Shown here in pieces: positions 15,966-25,153 of a stretch of DNA of 44,919 nucleotides. Within the stretch, counting starts at the first letter, position 1, and each line of letters opens with the position of its first letter. Below the pieces are notes generated by a model, which saw only the letters and a list, made by a program, of their open reading frames with translations, was not told the DNA's origin and did no database searches. The stretch spans positions 1 through 44,919 of the forward strand of contig JAFYVJ010000060.1 in NCBI GenBank assembly GCA_017549185.1, given 5' to 3'. A program made the translations under genes and the position numbers. This DNA is from Roseburia sp. (GTDB lineage Bacteria > Bacillota > Clostridia > Lachnospirales > Lachnospiraceae).

Positions 15966-17615
15966 CTATTTATAAGAAAATACCGGCAAATCATTTATTT
16001 TATATGCCAACGAACTGGTGCGTTCTTCCATACTTTCTAATTGTGCTGGCAAGGAATCTATTCTGCTTTGGATTAATTCTAATGCTTCTCCCTCTTCTCC
16101 CATAGCAAGCACGGCTTCTTTCATATTTTTAAGCAATCCCTCATACTGTCTATAGTTATCAATACTATATGGAGCCAATTCCAACATTTGATCCAAATCC
16201 CTGATGCACTCCGGAATCCGAAGCACAGAACCGTAATAAGCCCCTCTGACGGTATATGCTGTAATATTATATGGATTCTTCTCTATCAATTCCGTTGCCC
16301 ACACGTAACTTTCTTCCGTTCCCATTGATACTAAAAGCCTATTTTCCTCAGCCGGCGTATAATTTGGAAGCATAGTTAATGCCATGTCATAATTGCCATA
16401 TCTATTACTTCCCGTTGCAATACCTATATAAACAAACATTATAAAAAGACCACTTATTACTATACATTTTTCCTTTGTCAGTTTTTTCTTTTCCTTTACA
16501 CAATCGCCATAGTCAAAAAACAAACATGCCAACATAACGATAAAAAGATACTGACAATGGAAATCTACCAATGATGCTACACCTATAAACACCAATAATT
16601 CTTTATCTGTCTGACTCTGCTTACCCTTAATAATTTGCCAACCGACAAATAGTAATACTAACACCAATGCGATTACACCATAGTCTAACGCAACCTGCAA
16701 AAAATCATTATGTACATATTTTATATTATATACGCCACTCTGGAACGTACCCTGACTATAATAATATCCTAACCTTCCTATTCCAAGGAACTTTTTACCA
16801 AGGAATAAAATCGCATCTCGATAATAAAGTAAACGTCCCCATAATGTAGAACTATTCGTAAAGATAGTAAAGATTCTTCCGATATTAGCAGTACTTCCCG
16901 TAATCACCGCATATGCAGCTCCCATTAAAAATGCCATAATACTTCCGATGAGAAATGGCTTACGAAACTCAGCCGTTCGAATGGCGTACCACACTCCCCA
17001 TATCAGCAATAGCAATAAAACACTTCTTGAACCGGACCAAAATACACCTGCTAGTAATACTATTATTTGTAAAATACTGTAAATCGGTTTCTTTTGCTCC
17101 TTCAACTGATAAATTAAAATCATTATTCCAAGTGCAAAGAGTAATGCATTCGTATTAGCATATTGAAAAAATCCTGATATTCTGCTATTTTCCAAAAAAT
17201 ATGGTTGCAAGTCTGTAATCAAAAAACTAATCATCGACATCCCTATTGAAATACAACCCATCAATGGAATCATATTTTTCACTGCAAATCGTTCCTCATT
17301 TGCCCGGTTTTGCACAAGATACATCCAAAGACATATAATCGCCAGACGCATAACGCCCATAAGATTTTCCATATAATCTATGGCCCAAAAACTAACTACG
17401 CCTGCAATCCCTACCAATACTAACGGAATTGCAAAAACATTTCTTTTATCACGCCCATAAAAATTTACGCCCTTTTTCATTAACACCAAAATACTTCCTG
17501 CTATAAACAATCCTATTATAGCCACGGAACTATCAAAAAATCCTCCGTCCATGCATAATGCTATAAGCATACAAATACCTAGCACAGAAATATTATTTAT
17601 CTTTTTTACACTCAT
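15966..17615 (-). CDS. O-antigen ligase-like membrane protein
   Basis: A 549-residue polytopic membrane protein with about ten to twelve hydrophobic segments. The pattern GVFWSGSRSVLLLLLIWG and, later, YVHNDFLQVALDYG matches the Wzy_C/O-antigen ligase superfamily, which includes ligases and polymerases that transfer or join cell-surface glycans; the Arg and His in these motifs are typical functional residues. The last 150 residues are soluble and helical, with TPR-like character. In a Gram-positive cell it probably acts on a surface polysaccharide or teichoic-acid-like polymer, but no glycosyltransferase genes are adjacent, so the substrate is unknown. The ATG is the first in the frame, with no strong ribosome binding site. 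It lies behind a two-component system, possibly separate. Confidence 0.8.
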   Translation of the reverse strand: MSVKKINNISVLGICMLIALCMDGGFFDSSVAIIGLFIAGSILVLMKKGVNFYGRDKRNVFAIPLVLVGIAGVVSFWAIDYMENLMGVMRLAIICLWMYLVQNRANEERFAVKNMIPLMGCISIGMSMISFLITDLQPYFLENSRISGFFQYANTNALLFALGIMILIYQLKEQKKPIYSILQIIVLLAGVFWSGSRSVLLLLLIWGVWYAIRTAEFRKPFLIGSIMAFLMGAAYAVITGSTANIGRIFTIFTNSSTLWGRLLYYRDAILFLGKKFLGIGRLGYYYSQGTFQSGVYNIKYVHNDFLQVALDYGVIALVLVLLFVGWQIIKGKQSQTDKELLVFIGVASLVDFHCQYLFIVMLACLFFDYGDCVKEKKKLTKEKCIVISGLFIMFVYIGIATGSNRYGNYDMALTMLPNYTPAEENRLLVSMGTEESYVWATELIEKNPYNITAYTVRGAYYGSVLRIPECIRDLDQMLELAPYSIDNYRQYEGLLKNMKEAVLAMGEEGEALELIQSRIDSLPAQLESMEERTSSLAYKINDLPVFSYK

Positions 17616-17652
17616 ATTCTAAACCTGCTGTCTTCTGTTTTATAAATTAAAG

Positions 17653-17683
17653 TTATAGTTTAAACTGGTATCCCACGCCCCAA
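17653..17683 (-). repeat. Duplicated 3' end of the response-regulator gene
   Basis: This 31-bp stretch resembles the end of the response-regulator gene at 17748-17778, with five mismatches. It still reads GVGYQFKL-stop in frame, against GVGYRFKL-stop in the intact gene. Between the two lie 64 bp with a perfect CGAAAGTG/CACTTTCG hairpin. It looks like a gene tail left behind by an insertion or a partial duplication. Confidence 0.7.
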
Positions 17684-17747
17684 CTACGAAAGTGCTTGTC
17701 ACTTTCGCGTGCGTATGCACATTGGCGGCAATTTGGGGCTCATCAGC

Positions 17748-18437
17748 TTACAACTTAAATCGGTATCCCACGCCCCAAATTGTCTCAATGTATTGAGGTT
17801 TATTTGTGTTTAATTCCACTTTCTCTCGAATTTTCTTAATATGCACTGTTACCGTTGCGATGTCTCCAATAGACTCCATATCCCAGATTTCTCGAAAAAG
17901 TTCATCTTTCGTATACACATGATTCGGATGCTCCGCCAAAAAGGTAAGTAAATCAAATTCTTTTGTAGTAAACTGTTTTTCCTCTTCATTCACCCATACA
18001 CGGCGGGCGGTTTTATCGATACGGATACCACGAATCTCAATCACACTGTTTTTCACTTCATTACTTCCAATCAAACGCTCGTATCGTGCCAAATGTGCTT
18101 TCACTCGTGCAACTAGCTCACTTGGAGAGAATGGTTTTGTAATATAATCATCTGCCCCCAAACCAAGACCTCTAATTTTATCAATATCATCTTTCTTTGC
18201 AGAAACCATTAAAATCGGTGTATTCTTCTGTTCTCGAATCTGCTTGCAGATTTCAAAACCATTAGTCCCTGGAAGCATCAAGTCTAAAATAAACATATCA
18301 AACTCTTCCGCTAACGCTCTCGCCAAACCATCTGTACCATTATTTTCTACTACTACTTCAAATCCGCTCAATTCTAAATAATCTTTTTCTAAGTCTGCAA
18401 TCGCCTCTTCATCTTCTATAATTAATACCTTACTCAT
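17748..18437 (-). CDS. OmpR/PhoB-family response regulator
   Basis: A 229-residue transcription regulator. The receiver domain has the acidic pair DEE near the start, the phospho-acceptor Asp in FILDLMLPGTNGF (about residue 52), and conserved Thr/Ser and Lys positions (MVSAKKDD, DYITKPFSP). The C-terminal part is a winged helix ending YIETIWGVGYRFKL. Its ATG overlaps the end of the histidine kinase gene by 8 bases, with AGGAGGTG as ribosome binding site, so the two are co-translated with the kinase first. The target genes are unknown. The 3' end shows a duplicated tail downstream, and the sequence CAATTTGGGGC in its last codons can pair with a copy just after the stop codon. Confidence 0.93.
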   Translation of the reverse strand: MSKVLIIEDEEAIADLEKDYLELSGFEVVVENNGTDGLARALAEEFDMFILDLMLPGTNGFEICKQIREQKNTPILMVSAKKDDIDKIRGLGLGADDYITKPFSPSELVARVKAHLARYERLIGSNEVKNSVIEIRGIRIDKTARRVWVNEEEKQFTTKEFDLLTFLAEHPNHVYTKDELFREIWDMESIGDIATVTVHIKKIREKVELNTNKPQYIETIWGVGYRFKL

Positions 18438-19917
18438 TTGGCACCTCCTGATATTTTCTAATTACAAAATACATAACTGTTCCAATGGACTCTTTACTGG
18501 TCGCCCAGATTTTGCCACCATGATCTTCAATAATTTTCTTTACGATAGATAATCCAATACCACTACCACCGGTTGCTGAATTCCTAGAAGCATCTGTGCG
18601 GTAAAATCTATCGAAAATATATGGCAGATCTCTTGGTGCAATACCTCGTCCATTATCCTCTATCTCTACTTGTATGAAATCCCCTACATCTTTAATCCTT
18701 ATATTAATAAGGCCTTTCTGCTTATCAAAGTATTTGCAGGAATTTCCTACAATATTATTAATCACTCTTCGTAATTGTTCCGGATCTGCAATAATCACTG
18801 TATCTTCATCTGTATAGTTAAAATATGCCAGTCCTACATTTTTAGCTTCTAAATCCAATCCCAACTCTTCAATACAATCTTCAAAATATCCAGACACATT
18901 AATCTTCGCAAAATTATACGGAATGCGATTGGTATCAATCTTTGAATACAATGTTAGCTCATTGATAAGCGTATCCATTTCACTCGCTTTATTATAAATA
19001 GTTCTGAGATATTTTTCTCTTTTTTCCGGACTATCTGCCACACCATCTAAAATGCCTTCTGCGTATCCCTTTACCGCTGTAATCGGGGTCTTTAAATCAT
19101 GTGCAATATTACTAATGAGCGTCTTACTCTCCTGTTCCGCTCGCATTTTTTCTTCTGTGCTTTCCTTCAGACGCTGGCGCATCTCTTCAAAGTCCTTGCA
19201 CAGTTCTCCGATTTCATCATCCCCTTCCGCTTCAATCGTAAAGTCCAGATTCCCCTCTTTTATGTTCTGAGCTGCCAGCTGAAGATTTTTTATCGGTTTC
19301 ATCAGACTGGTATGAATCCATGCACTCAGCATACATGCCGTAAATATAAGAATTACCACGATGGAAATAATCGCATCTATTGCCAAATCCTTAATCTCTG
19401 GAACCACTGTCTCCATACGAGTAACAATAAAAACGCTCCCCTCGCTTTTATCTGGGAAATGGAAGTCAATCTGTTTCACTAACACCTGCTCTCCCACATC
19501 CATATATACGCCTGCATTAATATTTCCATCCGAACTTCCATAATCCGGCAATTGCGTCAAGAGAGCAGTAGATGCGTTTCTCCCTATATAACTCAACTCT
19601 CCGCCTTTTCTAACAATCAGATAAGATGCTTTTCCCTCTAGTCGAGCGTTCATCTGATCTAAATATTCTTTCTTTTCAAACTTCTGTGCAGCTCTCTCTG
19701 TAGTGGCCTGTAACTCCTGATAAATGTCCTTTGTAAATCTGTTCAAAAGCTGCACTGAATTGGACAAATAACCATAATCACTATTTTCTACACCATAGGT
19801 CTGCTCAATCATTTTTATCTGAATTTTTTGAAAACCAACAATTACACCTGTTGCCAATACTAGTGGCACAAATAAAATAATACAAAATGAAATAATAATT
19901 TTATTACGAAACTTCAT
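18430..19917 (-). CDS. Sensor histidine kinase
   Basis: A 495-residue membrane kinase with one N-terminal membrane segment (about residues 7-28), an extracytoplasmic sensing region of roughly 155 residues, a second segment (about 183-205), and a HAMP domain (SLMKPIKNLQLAAQNIKEGN). The H-box is SNIAHDLKTPITAVKG, and the N, G1 and G2 boxes are NIVGNSCKYFD, IEDNGRGIAP and GGSGIGLSIVKK, so all catalytic motifs are intact. GGGAGGAAAT lies before the ATG. It is upstream of its partner regulator, the less usual order. The 87-bp repeat copy B lies directly upstream of the ribosome binding site, so the gene's leader may contain that hairpin. The signal is not known. Confidence 0.92.
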   Translation of the reverse strand: MKFRNKIIISFCIILFVPLVLATGVIVGFQKIQIKMIEQTYGVENSDYGYLSNSVQLLNRFTKDIYQELQATTERAAQKFEKKEYLDQMNARLEGKASYLIVRKGGELSYIGRNASTALLTQLPDYGSSDGNINAGVYMDVGEQVLVKQIDFHFPDKSEGSVFIVTRMETVVPEIKDLAIDAIISIVVILIFTACMLSAWIHTSLMKPIKNLQLAAQNIKEGNLDFTIEAEGDDEIGELCKDFEEMRQRLKESTEEKMRAEQESKTLISNIAHDLKTPITAVKGYAEGILDGVADSPEKREKYLRTIYNKASEMDTLINELTLYSKIDTNRIPYNFAKINVSGYFEDCIEELGLDLEAKNVGLAYFNYTDEDTVIIADPEQLRRVINNIVGNSCKYFDKQKGLINIRIKDVGDFIQVEIEDNGRGIAPRDLPYIFDRFYRTDASRNSATGGSGIGLSIVKKIIEDHGGKIWATSKESIGTVMYFVIRKYQEVPNE

Positions 19918-19931
19918 TTATTTCCTCCCTA

Positions 19932-20018
19932 CTGTGCATCGTTTGCACGTAGTGCTTTTATTCTATAGGAAAGTCATAGACTTTCACAACTTAACGTATC
20001 AAGGTCTTTCCTATAGAA
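19932..20018. repeat. 87-bp interspersed palindromic repeat, copy B
   Basis: Matches 48-134 with three mismatches in 87 bases and shares the TTCTATAGGAAAG/CTTTCCTATAGAA arms. It ends 14 bases before the sensor kinase start codon and begins just beyond the metK terminator, so it fills the space between two transcription units. Confidence 0.8.
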
Positions 20019-20027
20019 GAACAAAAA

Positions 20028-20061
20028 ATAAGTCGTAGGAACCCCAGCCTACGACTTATTA
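20028..20061 (-). terminator. Terminator of metK
   Basis: On the minus strand AATAAGTCGTAGG and CCTACGACTTATT form a perfect 13-bp stem around a short loop, followed by six T residues, about 85 bp beyond the metK stop codon. Confidence 0.9.
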
Positions 20062-20144
20062 TACCACGAAAAAAATAAAATCAAATTTCTTTTATCTAAA
20101 ACTATATAAAGTTTTTATAAAGTGCACTGAATAGTTATAATAAC

Positions 20145-21329
20145 TTATGCTAAATACTTTTTCAACGCTTCCGCTTTATCAGTTGCTTCCCATGGAAGTT
20201 CGATATCAGTACGTCCAAAATGTCCATATGCTGCTGTTGGACGGTAAATAGGTCTTCTTAAATCAAGCATCTGAATGATACCCGCTGGGCGAAGATCAAA
20301 ATGTTCTCGAACAATTCCCACTAACTTATCATCAGAAATCTTACCTGTACCAAATGTATCAATCATAACAGATGTAGGCTGTGCAACACCGATTGCGTAT
20401 GATAACTGGATTTCGCACTTATCAGCAAGACCTGCCGCAACAATATTCTTTGCAACATAACGTGCTGCATATGCTGCTGAACGGTCTACCTTTGTACAGT
20501 CTTTTCCTGAGAATGCACCGCCGCCGTGACGAGCATATCCGCCATAAGTATCTACGATAATTTTTCTACCTGTAAGACCAGCATCGCCATGTGGTCCGCC
20601 AATTACGAAACGACCGGTTGGATTAATGAAGAATTTTGTATCTGCATCGATTAATTCAACTGGAAGAATTGGATCAAATACATACTTCTTAATATCTTCG
20701 TGAATCTGCTCCTGTGTCACATCTGCGTCATGCTGTGTAGATAATACAACTGCTTCTAATCTCGTTGGAACACCAGCCGCATCATATTCTACTGAAACCT
20801 GAGTTTTTCCATCTGGTCTTAAATATGTTAATGTACCATCTTTACGAACTTTTGTAAGCTGTAATGCAAGTTTGTGTGCAAGCGAGATTGGATATGGCAT
20901 TAACTCTGGTGTCTCGTTTGATGCAAACCCGAACATCATACCCTGGTCTCCAGCACCTGTATCTAAATTATCTGTTAATGTTCCTTCTTTTGCTTCTAAC
21001 GCTTTATCAACACCCATTGCAATATCTGCTGACTGCTGATCTAACGCTACCATAACTGCACATGTATTGCCATCAAATCCAGTTTTTGCATCATCATAAC
21101 CAATTTCATTTACAGTCTTTCGAACAATCGTTGGAACATCTAACTGTGCCTTTGTAGTAATTTCACCTGTTACTAATACAAATCCTGTACATGCTGCTGT
21201 TTCACAAGCAACACGGCTCATTGGATCCTGCTCCATACAAGCATCTAAAATTGCATCTGAAATTGCATCACATAATTTGTCTGGATGACCTTCTGTTACT
21301 GATTCTGAAGTAAATAATAATTTTTCCAT
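20145..21329 (-). CDS. metK: S-adenosylmethionine synthetase
   Basis: A 394-residue enzyme that makes SAM from methionine and ATP. The family signatures are present: [16 protein letters not shown] at the start, [10 protein letters not shown] in the middle and [27 protein letters not shown] near residue 260. The open frame continues 46 codons upstream, but that part would lie inside the riboswitch terminator; AAAAGGAG six bases before the ATG at 21329 gives the true start and the usual family length. Expression is controlled by the SAM riboswitch upstream (about 21438-21602). A TAACTATTCAG repeat copy lies only a few bases beyond the stop codon. Confidence 0.97.
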   Translation of the reverse strand: MEKLLFTSESVTEGHPDKLCDAISDAILDACMEQDPMSRVACETAACTGFVLVTGEITTKAQLDVPTIVRKTVNEIGYDDAKTGFDGNTCAVMVALDQQSADIAMGVDKALEAKEGTLTDNLDTGAGDQGMMFGFASNETPELMPYPISLAHKLALQLTKVRKDGTLTYLRPDGKTQVSVEYDAAGVPTRLEAVVLSTQHDADVTQEQIHEDIKKYVFDPILPVELIDADTKFFINPTGRFVIGGPHGDAGLTGRKIIVDTYGGYARHGGGAFSGKDCTKVDRSAAYAARYVAKNIVAAGLADKCEIQLSYAIGVAQPTSVMIDTFGTGKISDDKLVGIVREHFDLRPAGIIQMLDLRRPIYRPTAAYGHFGRTDIELPWEATDKAEALKKYLA

Positions 21330-21369
21330 GGTTCTTCTCCTTTTCCTATTTTCTCTGCTTATTTGTAAT

Positions 21370-21412
21370 AGAAGTTTGCTTACAAACTTCTCTGTGTGCT
21401 GTGCATCCTTAC
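21370..21412. repeat. Stem-loop repeat with GTGCATCC core in the metK leader
   Basis: A hairpin AGAAGTTTG/CAAACTTCT is followed by CTGTGCATCCTTACGGAG, which matches the tail of the repeat at 15389-15475 in 15 of 17 bases. It lies between the riboswitch terminator and the metK ribosome binding site. Confidence 0.55.
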
Positions 21413-21437
21413 GGAGCAAACTTGTCTTTGTTTTTAA

Positions 21438-21602
21438 CACAAAACAAATCCGCTTGTGAACACACAAGCGGACATGATACCTTTGCTGATTATCAAATCC
21501 TCTTATTGTTCAAGCTCTACTGCTCGCTCAGGCTGGCACCTTCCATATCGGGGTTGCCGTGACTTCTCAGATCCTTTGTATCTCCATCACTCTGAATAAG
21601 AA
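21438..21602 (-). promoter_or_regulatory. SAM-I type (S-box) riboswitch with terminator
   Basis: On the minus strand the leader has a P1 stem CTTATT (21595-21600) with AATAAG (21502-21507), the core CAGAGTGATGGAG, TCACGGCAACC and GGTGCCAGCC, in the usual S-box order. P3 differs in sequence from common S-boxes but keeps the paired shape. Downstream, a perfect stem TCCGCTTGTG/CACAAGCGGA (21449-21472) with a T-rich tail forms the terminator. With SAM bound, metK transcription should stop. Confidence 0.9.
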
Positions 21603-21640
21603 AATCTTCACTATTATTAAATTCTCAAATCTCTATGCAT

Positions 21641-21669
21641 ACGATACTACCATCTTACACATCTGTCAA
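21641..21669 (-). promoter_or_regulatory. Promoter of the metK riboswitch leader
   Basis: On the minus strand TTGACA (21664-21669), a 17-bp spacer and TATCGT (21641-21646) lie about 40 bp upstream of the riboswitch. Confidence 0.75.
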
Positions 21670-21681
21670 TACATTTTTCTG

Positions 21682-22974
21682 TTATGATACTTTCAAAGTA
21701 AACTTTTTAATTTCTTTTTCCGTACTAACCTTCTCAATCAGTGCACCCAAAGAACTCAGCTTATGCTCAAAGTCTTCATAACCACGCTCGATATAATAAA
21801 TATCATCTACTACTGTAATTCCCTCTGCTGCAAGACCTGCAATTACAAGTGCTGCTCCAGCACGAAGATCAGGTGCGTTTACTCTGGCACCGGTGTAACG
21901 ATCCACACCATTAATAATAGCAATATTGCTCTCTACTTTAATATTGGCACCCATTCTGGTCAATTCATCTACATACTTAAAACGATTTTCAAAAATACTT
22001 TCTGTCACAGTACTAGTTCCTGTTGCTATCCCTAATACAACCGCCATCTGAGGTTGCATATCAGTCGGGAATCCTGGATATGGCAACGTAGTAACCTGCG
22101 TATGATGCAACGGCTTAGATGCAACAACGCGTACTGCATCATCAAACTCTTCTACTTCACAGCCAATTTCTAACAACTTGGCTGTAGTAGCTTCTAAATG
22201 CTTCGGAATTACATTCTTCAGCATTATATCTCCTTTCGTGGCAGCAGCTGCAAACATAAATGTTCCAGCTTCAATCTGATCCGGAATAACAGAATACTCT
22301 GTCTTATGGAGTTTTTCTACACCTACAATACGTATAACATCTGTACCTGCTCCACGAATATTCGCTCCCATACTGTTTAGAAAATTAGCTACATCAACTA
22401 CATGGGGTTCTTTTGCTGCATTCTCAATAATGGTTTTACCTTCTGCCATAGATGCAGCCATCATGATATTAATTGTAGCTCCTACTGATACCTTATCTAA
22501 ATAAATATGCGTACCTTTTAATCTTTCCGCAGATGCAATCAACATACCATGTTCTATATCAACTGTTGCACCTAATGCTCGAAACCCTTTCATATGAAGA
22601 TCAATCGGACGACTTCCGATATTACATCCTCCTGGTAATGCTACTTCGGCCTTTTTATATTTGCCAAGCATCGCTCCTATCAAATAATAAGAAGCTCTGA
22701 TTTTACGAATAAATTCGTTATCTACATTAAAGTCTCTAATAAAAGAACCATTAATCTTAACAGTGTGGGCATCAACACGCTGCACCTGTGCACCAATCTC
22801 ACGAATGGCATCTAATAAAACATTTATATCTCTAACATTTGGTAAATTATCTATTGTAACAGTCTCGTCTGTCATGATAGCTGCTGAAAGAATCGCAAGT
22901 GCTGCGTTCTTAGCACCACCAATTTCTACCTCACCTACAAGTGGAATTCCACCCTTAATTACATACTGTTCCAT
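21682..22974 (-). CDS. murA: UDP-N-acetylglucosamine 1-carboxyvinyltransferase
   Basis: This 430-residue enzyme carries out the first committed step of peptidoglycan synthesis, adding enolpyruvate from PEP to UDP-GlcNAc in the cytosol. The N-terminus has GGAKNAALAILSAAI. The catalytic Cys117 is in LPGGCNIGSRPIDLH, so the enzyme should be sensitive to fosfomycin. The segment PYPGFPTDMQPQM near the C-terminal third is also conserved. Length is normal. It has its own strong promoter and probably forms a single-gene unit, since metK downstream has its own promoter. Confidence 0.97.
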   Translation of the reverse strand: MEQYVIKGGIPLVGEVEIGGAKNAALAILSAAIMTDETVTIDNLPNVRDINVLLDAIREIGAQVQRVDAHTVKINGSFIRDFNVDNEFIRKIRASYYLIGAMLGKYKKAEVALPGGCNIGSRPIDLHMKGFRALGATVDIEHGMLIASAERLKGTHIYLDKVSVGATINIMMAASMAEGKTIIENAAKEPHVVDVANFLNSMGANIRGAGTDVIRIVGVEKLHKTEYSVIPDQIEAGTFMFAAAATKGDIMLKNVIPKHLEATTAKLLEIGCEVEEFDDAVRVVASKPLHHTQVTTLPYPGFPTDMQPQMAVVLGIATGTSTVTESIFENRFKYVDELTRMGANIKVESNIAIINGVDRYTGARVNAPDLRAGAALVIAGLAAEGITVVDDIYYIERGYEDFEHKLSSLGALIEKVSTEKEIKKFTLKVS

Positions 22975-23009
22975 CCTACACCTCTATGAACTATTCATAC
23001 AAACACGTA

Positions 23010-23039
23010 ATTATAGTAATTTTCAAGTGCTTTTGTCAA
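23010..23039 (-). promoter_or_regulatory. Promoter of murA
   Basis: On the minus strand perfect TTGACA (23034-23039) and TATAAT (23010-23015) boxes are separated by 18 bp, about 35 bases from the murA start codon. Confidence 0.85.
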
Positions 23040-23078
23040 GTTTTATTATACCATAATACTTTATTTTTCGCAAATTTT

Positions 23079-23094
23079 GTAACTGAATAGTTAC
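23079..23094. repeat. Short palindrome of the TAACTATTCAG family after the M23 gene
   Basis: GTAACTGAATAGTTAC, a near-perfect palindrome, directly abuts the TAG stop codon of the M23 peptidase gene (stop at 23094-23096). It looks like a collapsed pair of the terminal repeats seen at 8888-9041. Confidence 0.6.
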
Positions 23095-24650
23095 TAATTT
23101 ATATACTTTAGCGGATCCACGGCTGAACCATTAATAATAATCTCAAAATGCAGATGTGGTCCTGTTGAACGTCCTGTGTTACCACTTAAAGCAATGGTTT
23201 CTCCCTGCTTTACGGATTGACCGGCAGATACCAGTAATTTACTACAATGTGCATATCTTGTCATTCTTCCATCCGGATGACTAATCAATACACACAGACC
23301 GTATGCACCATTATAATCTGCACGAACAACCGTACCCGCACTAGATGCAAAAATCTTTGTACCAGTCGGAATTCCCCAGTCTACACCCTTATGCAATCGA
23401 CCCCAACGCCATCCATAGTTCGATGTCTTTCTACCACCATTAATCGGTTTGATATAAGTTGGCGGTATAATTGTCCCACGTTCAATTACTGCCGGTTCGG
23501 AAACAACCATGATATTTTCATGTATCATCTCTCGCTTGACTTCTATTCCGTTCTCTATGGTTACAACATCATTTCGCTCTCTATGTCCTACCGTTCCTTC
23601 ATAGTGAACTACTTCCTTAGTAGTATACCAATCATCATTCAGTATAATCGTCGCTTCTGCTCTATAGTCTTCTTCGTATACTTCACCTTTTTTCACCCGA
23701 AGCATTAAATCCGGTTCCGGAACTGCAATAATAAGTTCATCCTCAATACGGATAATCTGGTTCATGTCCTTAAAACCATTCAATGCCATAATCGAAGCTA
23801 CTGTTGTATCATTTTCATATGCGATAAGAGAAAGACTATCACCTCTCTGTACTACATATATTTTATTCGTTTCTTTTTCTTTTGTTACTTCTATTAGCTC
23901 TGTCTCCACATCCGCTAATTCTTCTTCTGCCGCAAAACTTTCATATATGTCGATGCTCTCAATAAAATCAATATCTAAAATACCTGTCTGATAGGTATCT
24001 CTATATGGATTTGCCATGACATATTCCAAACTATTCATAAGTGATGCAGTTACTCCGGCAGAAATACCATCCCCTATCTTTTCTTCCGGAATGATATTCG
24101 ATTCCCATACGCTAGGTTCTACCTGCTCTAAGGATGCGGTCAACATCCCTTTCACATGTCCATCCTGCATTTTAATCACAGGAGCAAAATCACTTTTTTC
24201 ATCTACCGATGCCTTCACACCGTCAAAAAGTTTTTTCACTTCTTCTAAGCTGGCAAAAGTTGCTGCATAACCTTCTATCTCTAACGTATAACTTTTCAGA
24301 CCATCATTTACTATCGCTGCTGTTAAGTACTCCTTTAAAACTCCTTCTAATTCATCCTCTGTTATAAGCGGTTCAAATAAATCTTGCGCCTGATTTATCT
24401 CCATACGATAATCAATCGGAAGCTTGTCCTCACTAGCTAAAGCAAGTTCTCTTCTCACCTCTTTTTCTATCTGTTTCACATCTATATCACTGGCAACATT
24501 ACAGATATGATTCTCATTAAATAGAACTTTCTGATAAGACATTCCTAAACTTATATGTTGGGATGCAGCTATATATAGCATGCCCAAAAACAAAACTGTC
24601 ACCCAAAAAAGTCGCATTATTATTTTCTTAGTAATTTCCAATTTTACCAT
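23094..24650 (-). CDS. LysM-G5-M23 peptidoglycan metallopeptidase
   Basis: A 518-residue membrane-anchored wall enzyme. An N-terminal membrane segment (about residues 9-27) is followed by a long stalk, a LysM domain (IYVVQRGDSLSLIAYENDTT and following, about residues 264-310), a G5-like domain (about 330-400) and a C-terminal M23 endopeptidase domain. The zinc motifs HKGVDW and HLHFE are present, so it should be active, cutting peptide cross-links in the wall. The architecture matches the common clostridial M23 family peptidase linked with sporulation or cell separation. It overlaps the shikimate-kinase-like gene by 7 bases upstream, so they share an mRNA. Confidence 0.94.
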   Translation of the reverse strand: MVKLEITKKIIMRLFWVTVLFLGMLYIAASQHISLGMSYQKVLFNENHICNVASDIDVKQIEKEVRRELALASEDKLPIDYRMEINQAQDLFEPLITEDELEGVLKEYLTAAIVNDGLKSYTLEIEGYAATFASLEEVKKLFDGVKASVDEKSDFAPVIKMQDGHVKGMLTASLEQVEPSVWESNIIPEEKIGDGISAGVTASLMNSLEYVMANPYRDTYQTGILDIDFIESIDIYESFAAEEELADVETELIEVTKEKETNKIYVVQRGDSLSLIAYENDTTVASIMALNGFKDMNQIIRIEDELIIAVPEPDLMLRVKKGEVYEEDYRAEATIILNDDWYTTKEVVHYEGTVGHRERNDVVTIENGIEVKREMIHENIMVVSEPAVIERGTIIPPTYIKPINGGRKTSNYGWRWGRLHKGVDWGIPTGTKIFASSAGTVVRADYNGAYGLCVLISHPDGRMTRYAHCSKLLVSAGQSVKQGETIALSGNTGRSTGPHLHFEIIINGSAVDPLKYIN

Positions 24651-25153
24651 TTATTCGTATCCCTTGATTTTAAAATCGCGTCAATAGTTTCTTCTACATT
24701 TAATCCCGTCTCGTCAATCTGCACATCAGCATACTTTTTATACAACAAAGTACGTTCTTCGTATAAATCTTTTAACGTCTGACCTTCCCGAAGTACCACG
24801 CCCCTGCCTTTAATATCACTTAATCGCTTCTCTATCTCTTCGTAAGGAAGTGCCAAATAGACTACTGTCCCTATCTTACGCAAATGTTCCATTGCTTCCT
24901 TGCCGTATACCACACTTCCCCCAGTTGCAATAATCGAGTCAGTAACCTCTAAGGATGCATTCACCCGGTTTTCTACCTGAATAAACCCCTCCGGTCCTAC
25001 TTCAGCAATGATTTCTTTTAACAATTTACCTTCTTTTTTTTGTATCACTAAGTCCGAATCCACAAACTGATATCCCAATACTTTTGCGAGAATAACACCC
25101 ACTGTACTTTTTCCAACACCCGGCATACCAATTAATACAATATTACTTTTCAT
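24644..25153 (-). CDS. aroK: Shikimate kinase-like protein
   Basis: A 169-residue P-loop kinase of the shikimate kinase family. Walker A is GMPGVGKST (residues 9-17), the acidic motif DSD (32-34) and the ATGGS loop are present, and the lid and ATP-site arginines (KGRGVVL, ERTLLYKKYAD) remain. The substrate-binding arginine normally in the GFR motif (Arg58 in Escherichia coli) is Ile58 here (GFIQVENR), and the glycine loop is one residue shorter than usual. No other aro genes are near. It may phosphorylate shikimate less efficiently or use another substrate; the name aroK therefore carries some doubt. It overlaps the M23 peptidase gene. Confidence 0.8.
   Translation of the reverse strand: MKSNIVLIGMPGVGKSTVGVILAKVLGYQFVDSDLVIQKKEGKLLKEIIAEVGPEGFIQVENRVNASLEVTDSIIATGGSVVYGKEAMEHLRKIGTVVYLALPYEEIEKRLSDIKGRGVVLREGQTLKDLYEERTLLYKKYADVQIDETGLNVEETIDAILKSRDTNKW

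Noticed and set aside
21330-21467. N-terminal extension of MetK by 46 residues
   Set aside because: This part overlaps the riboswitch terminator and is not a MetK sequence; a strong ribosome binding site precedes the internal ATG.
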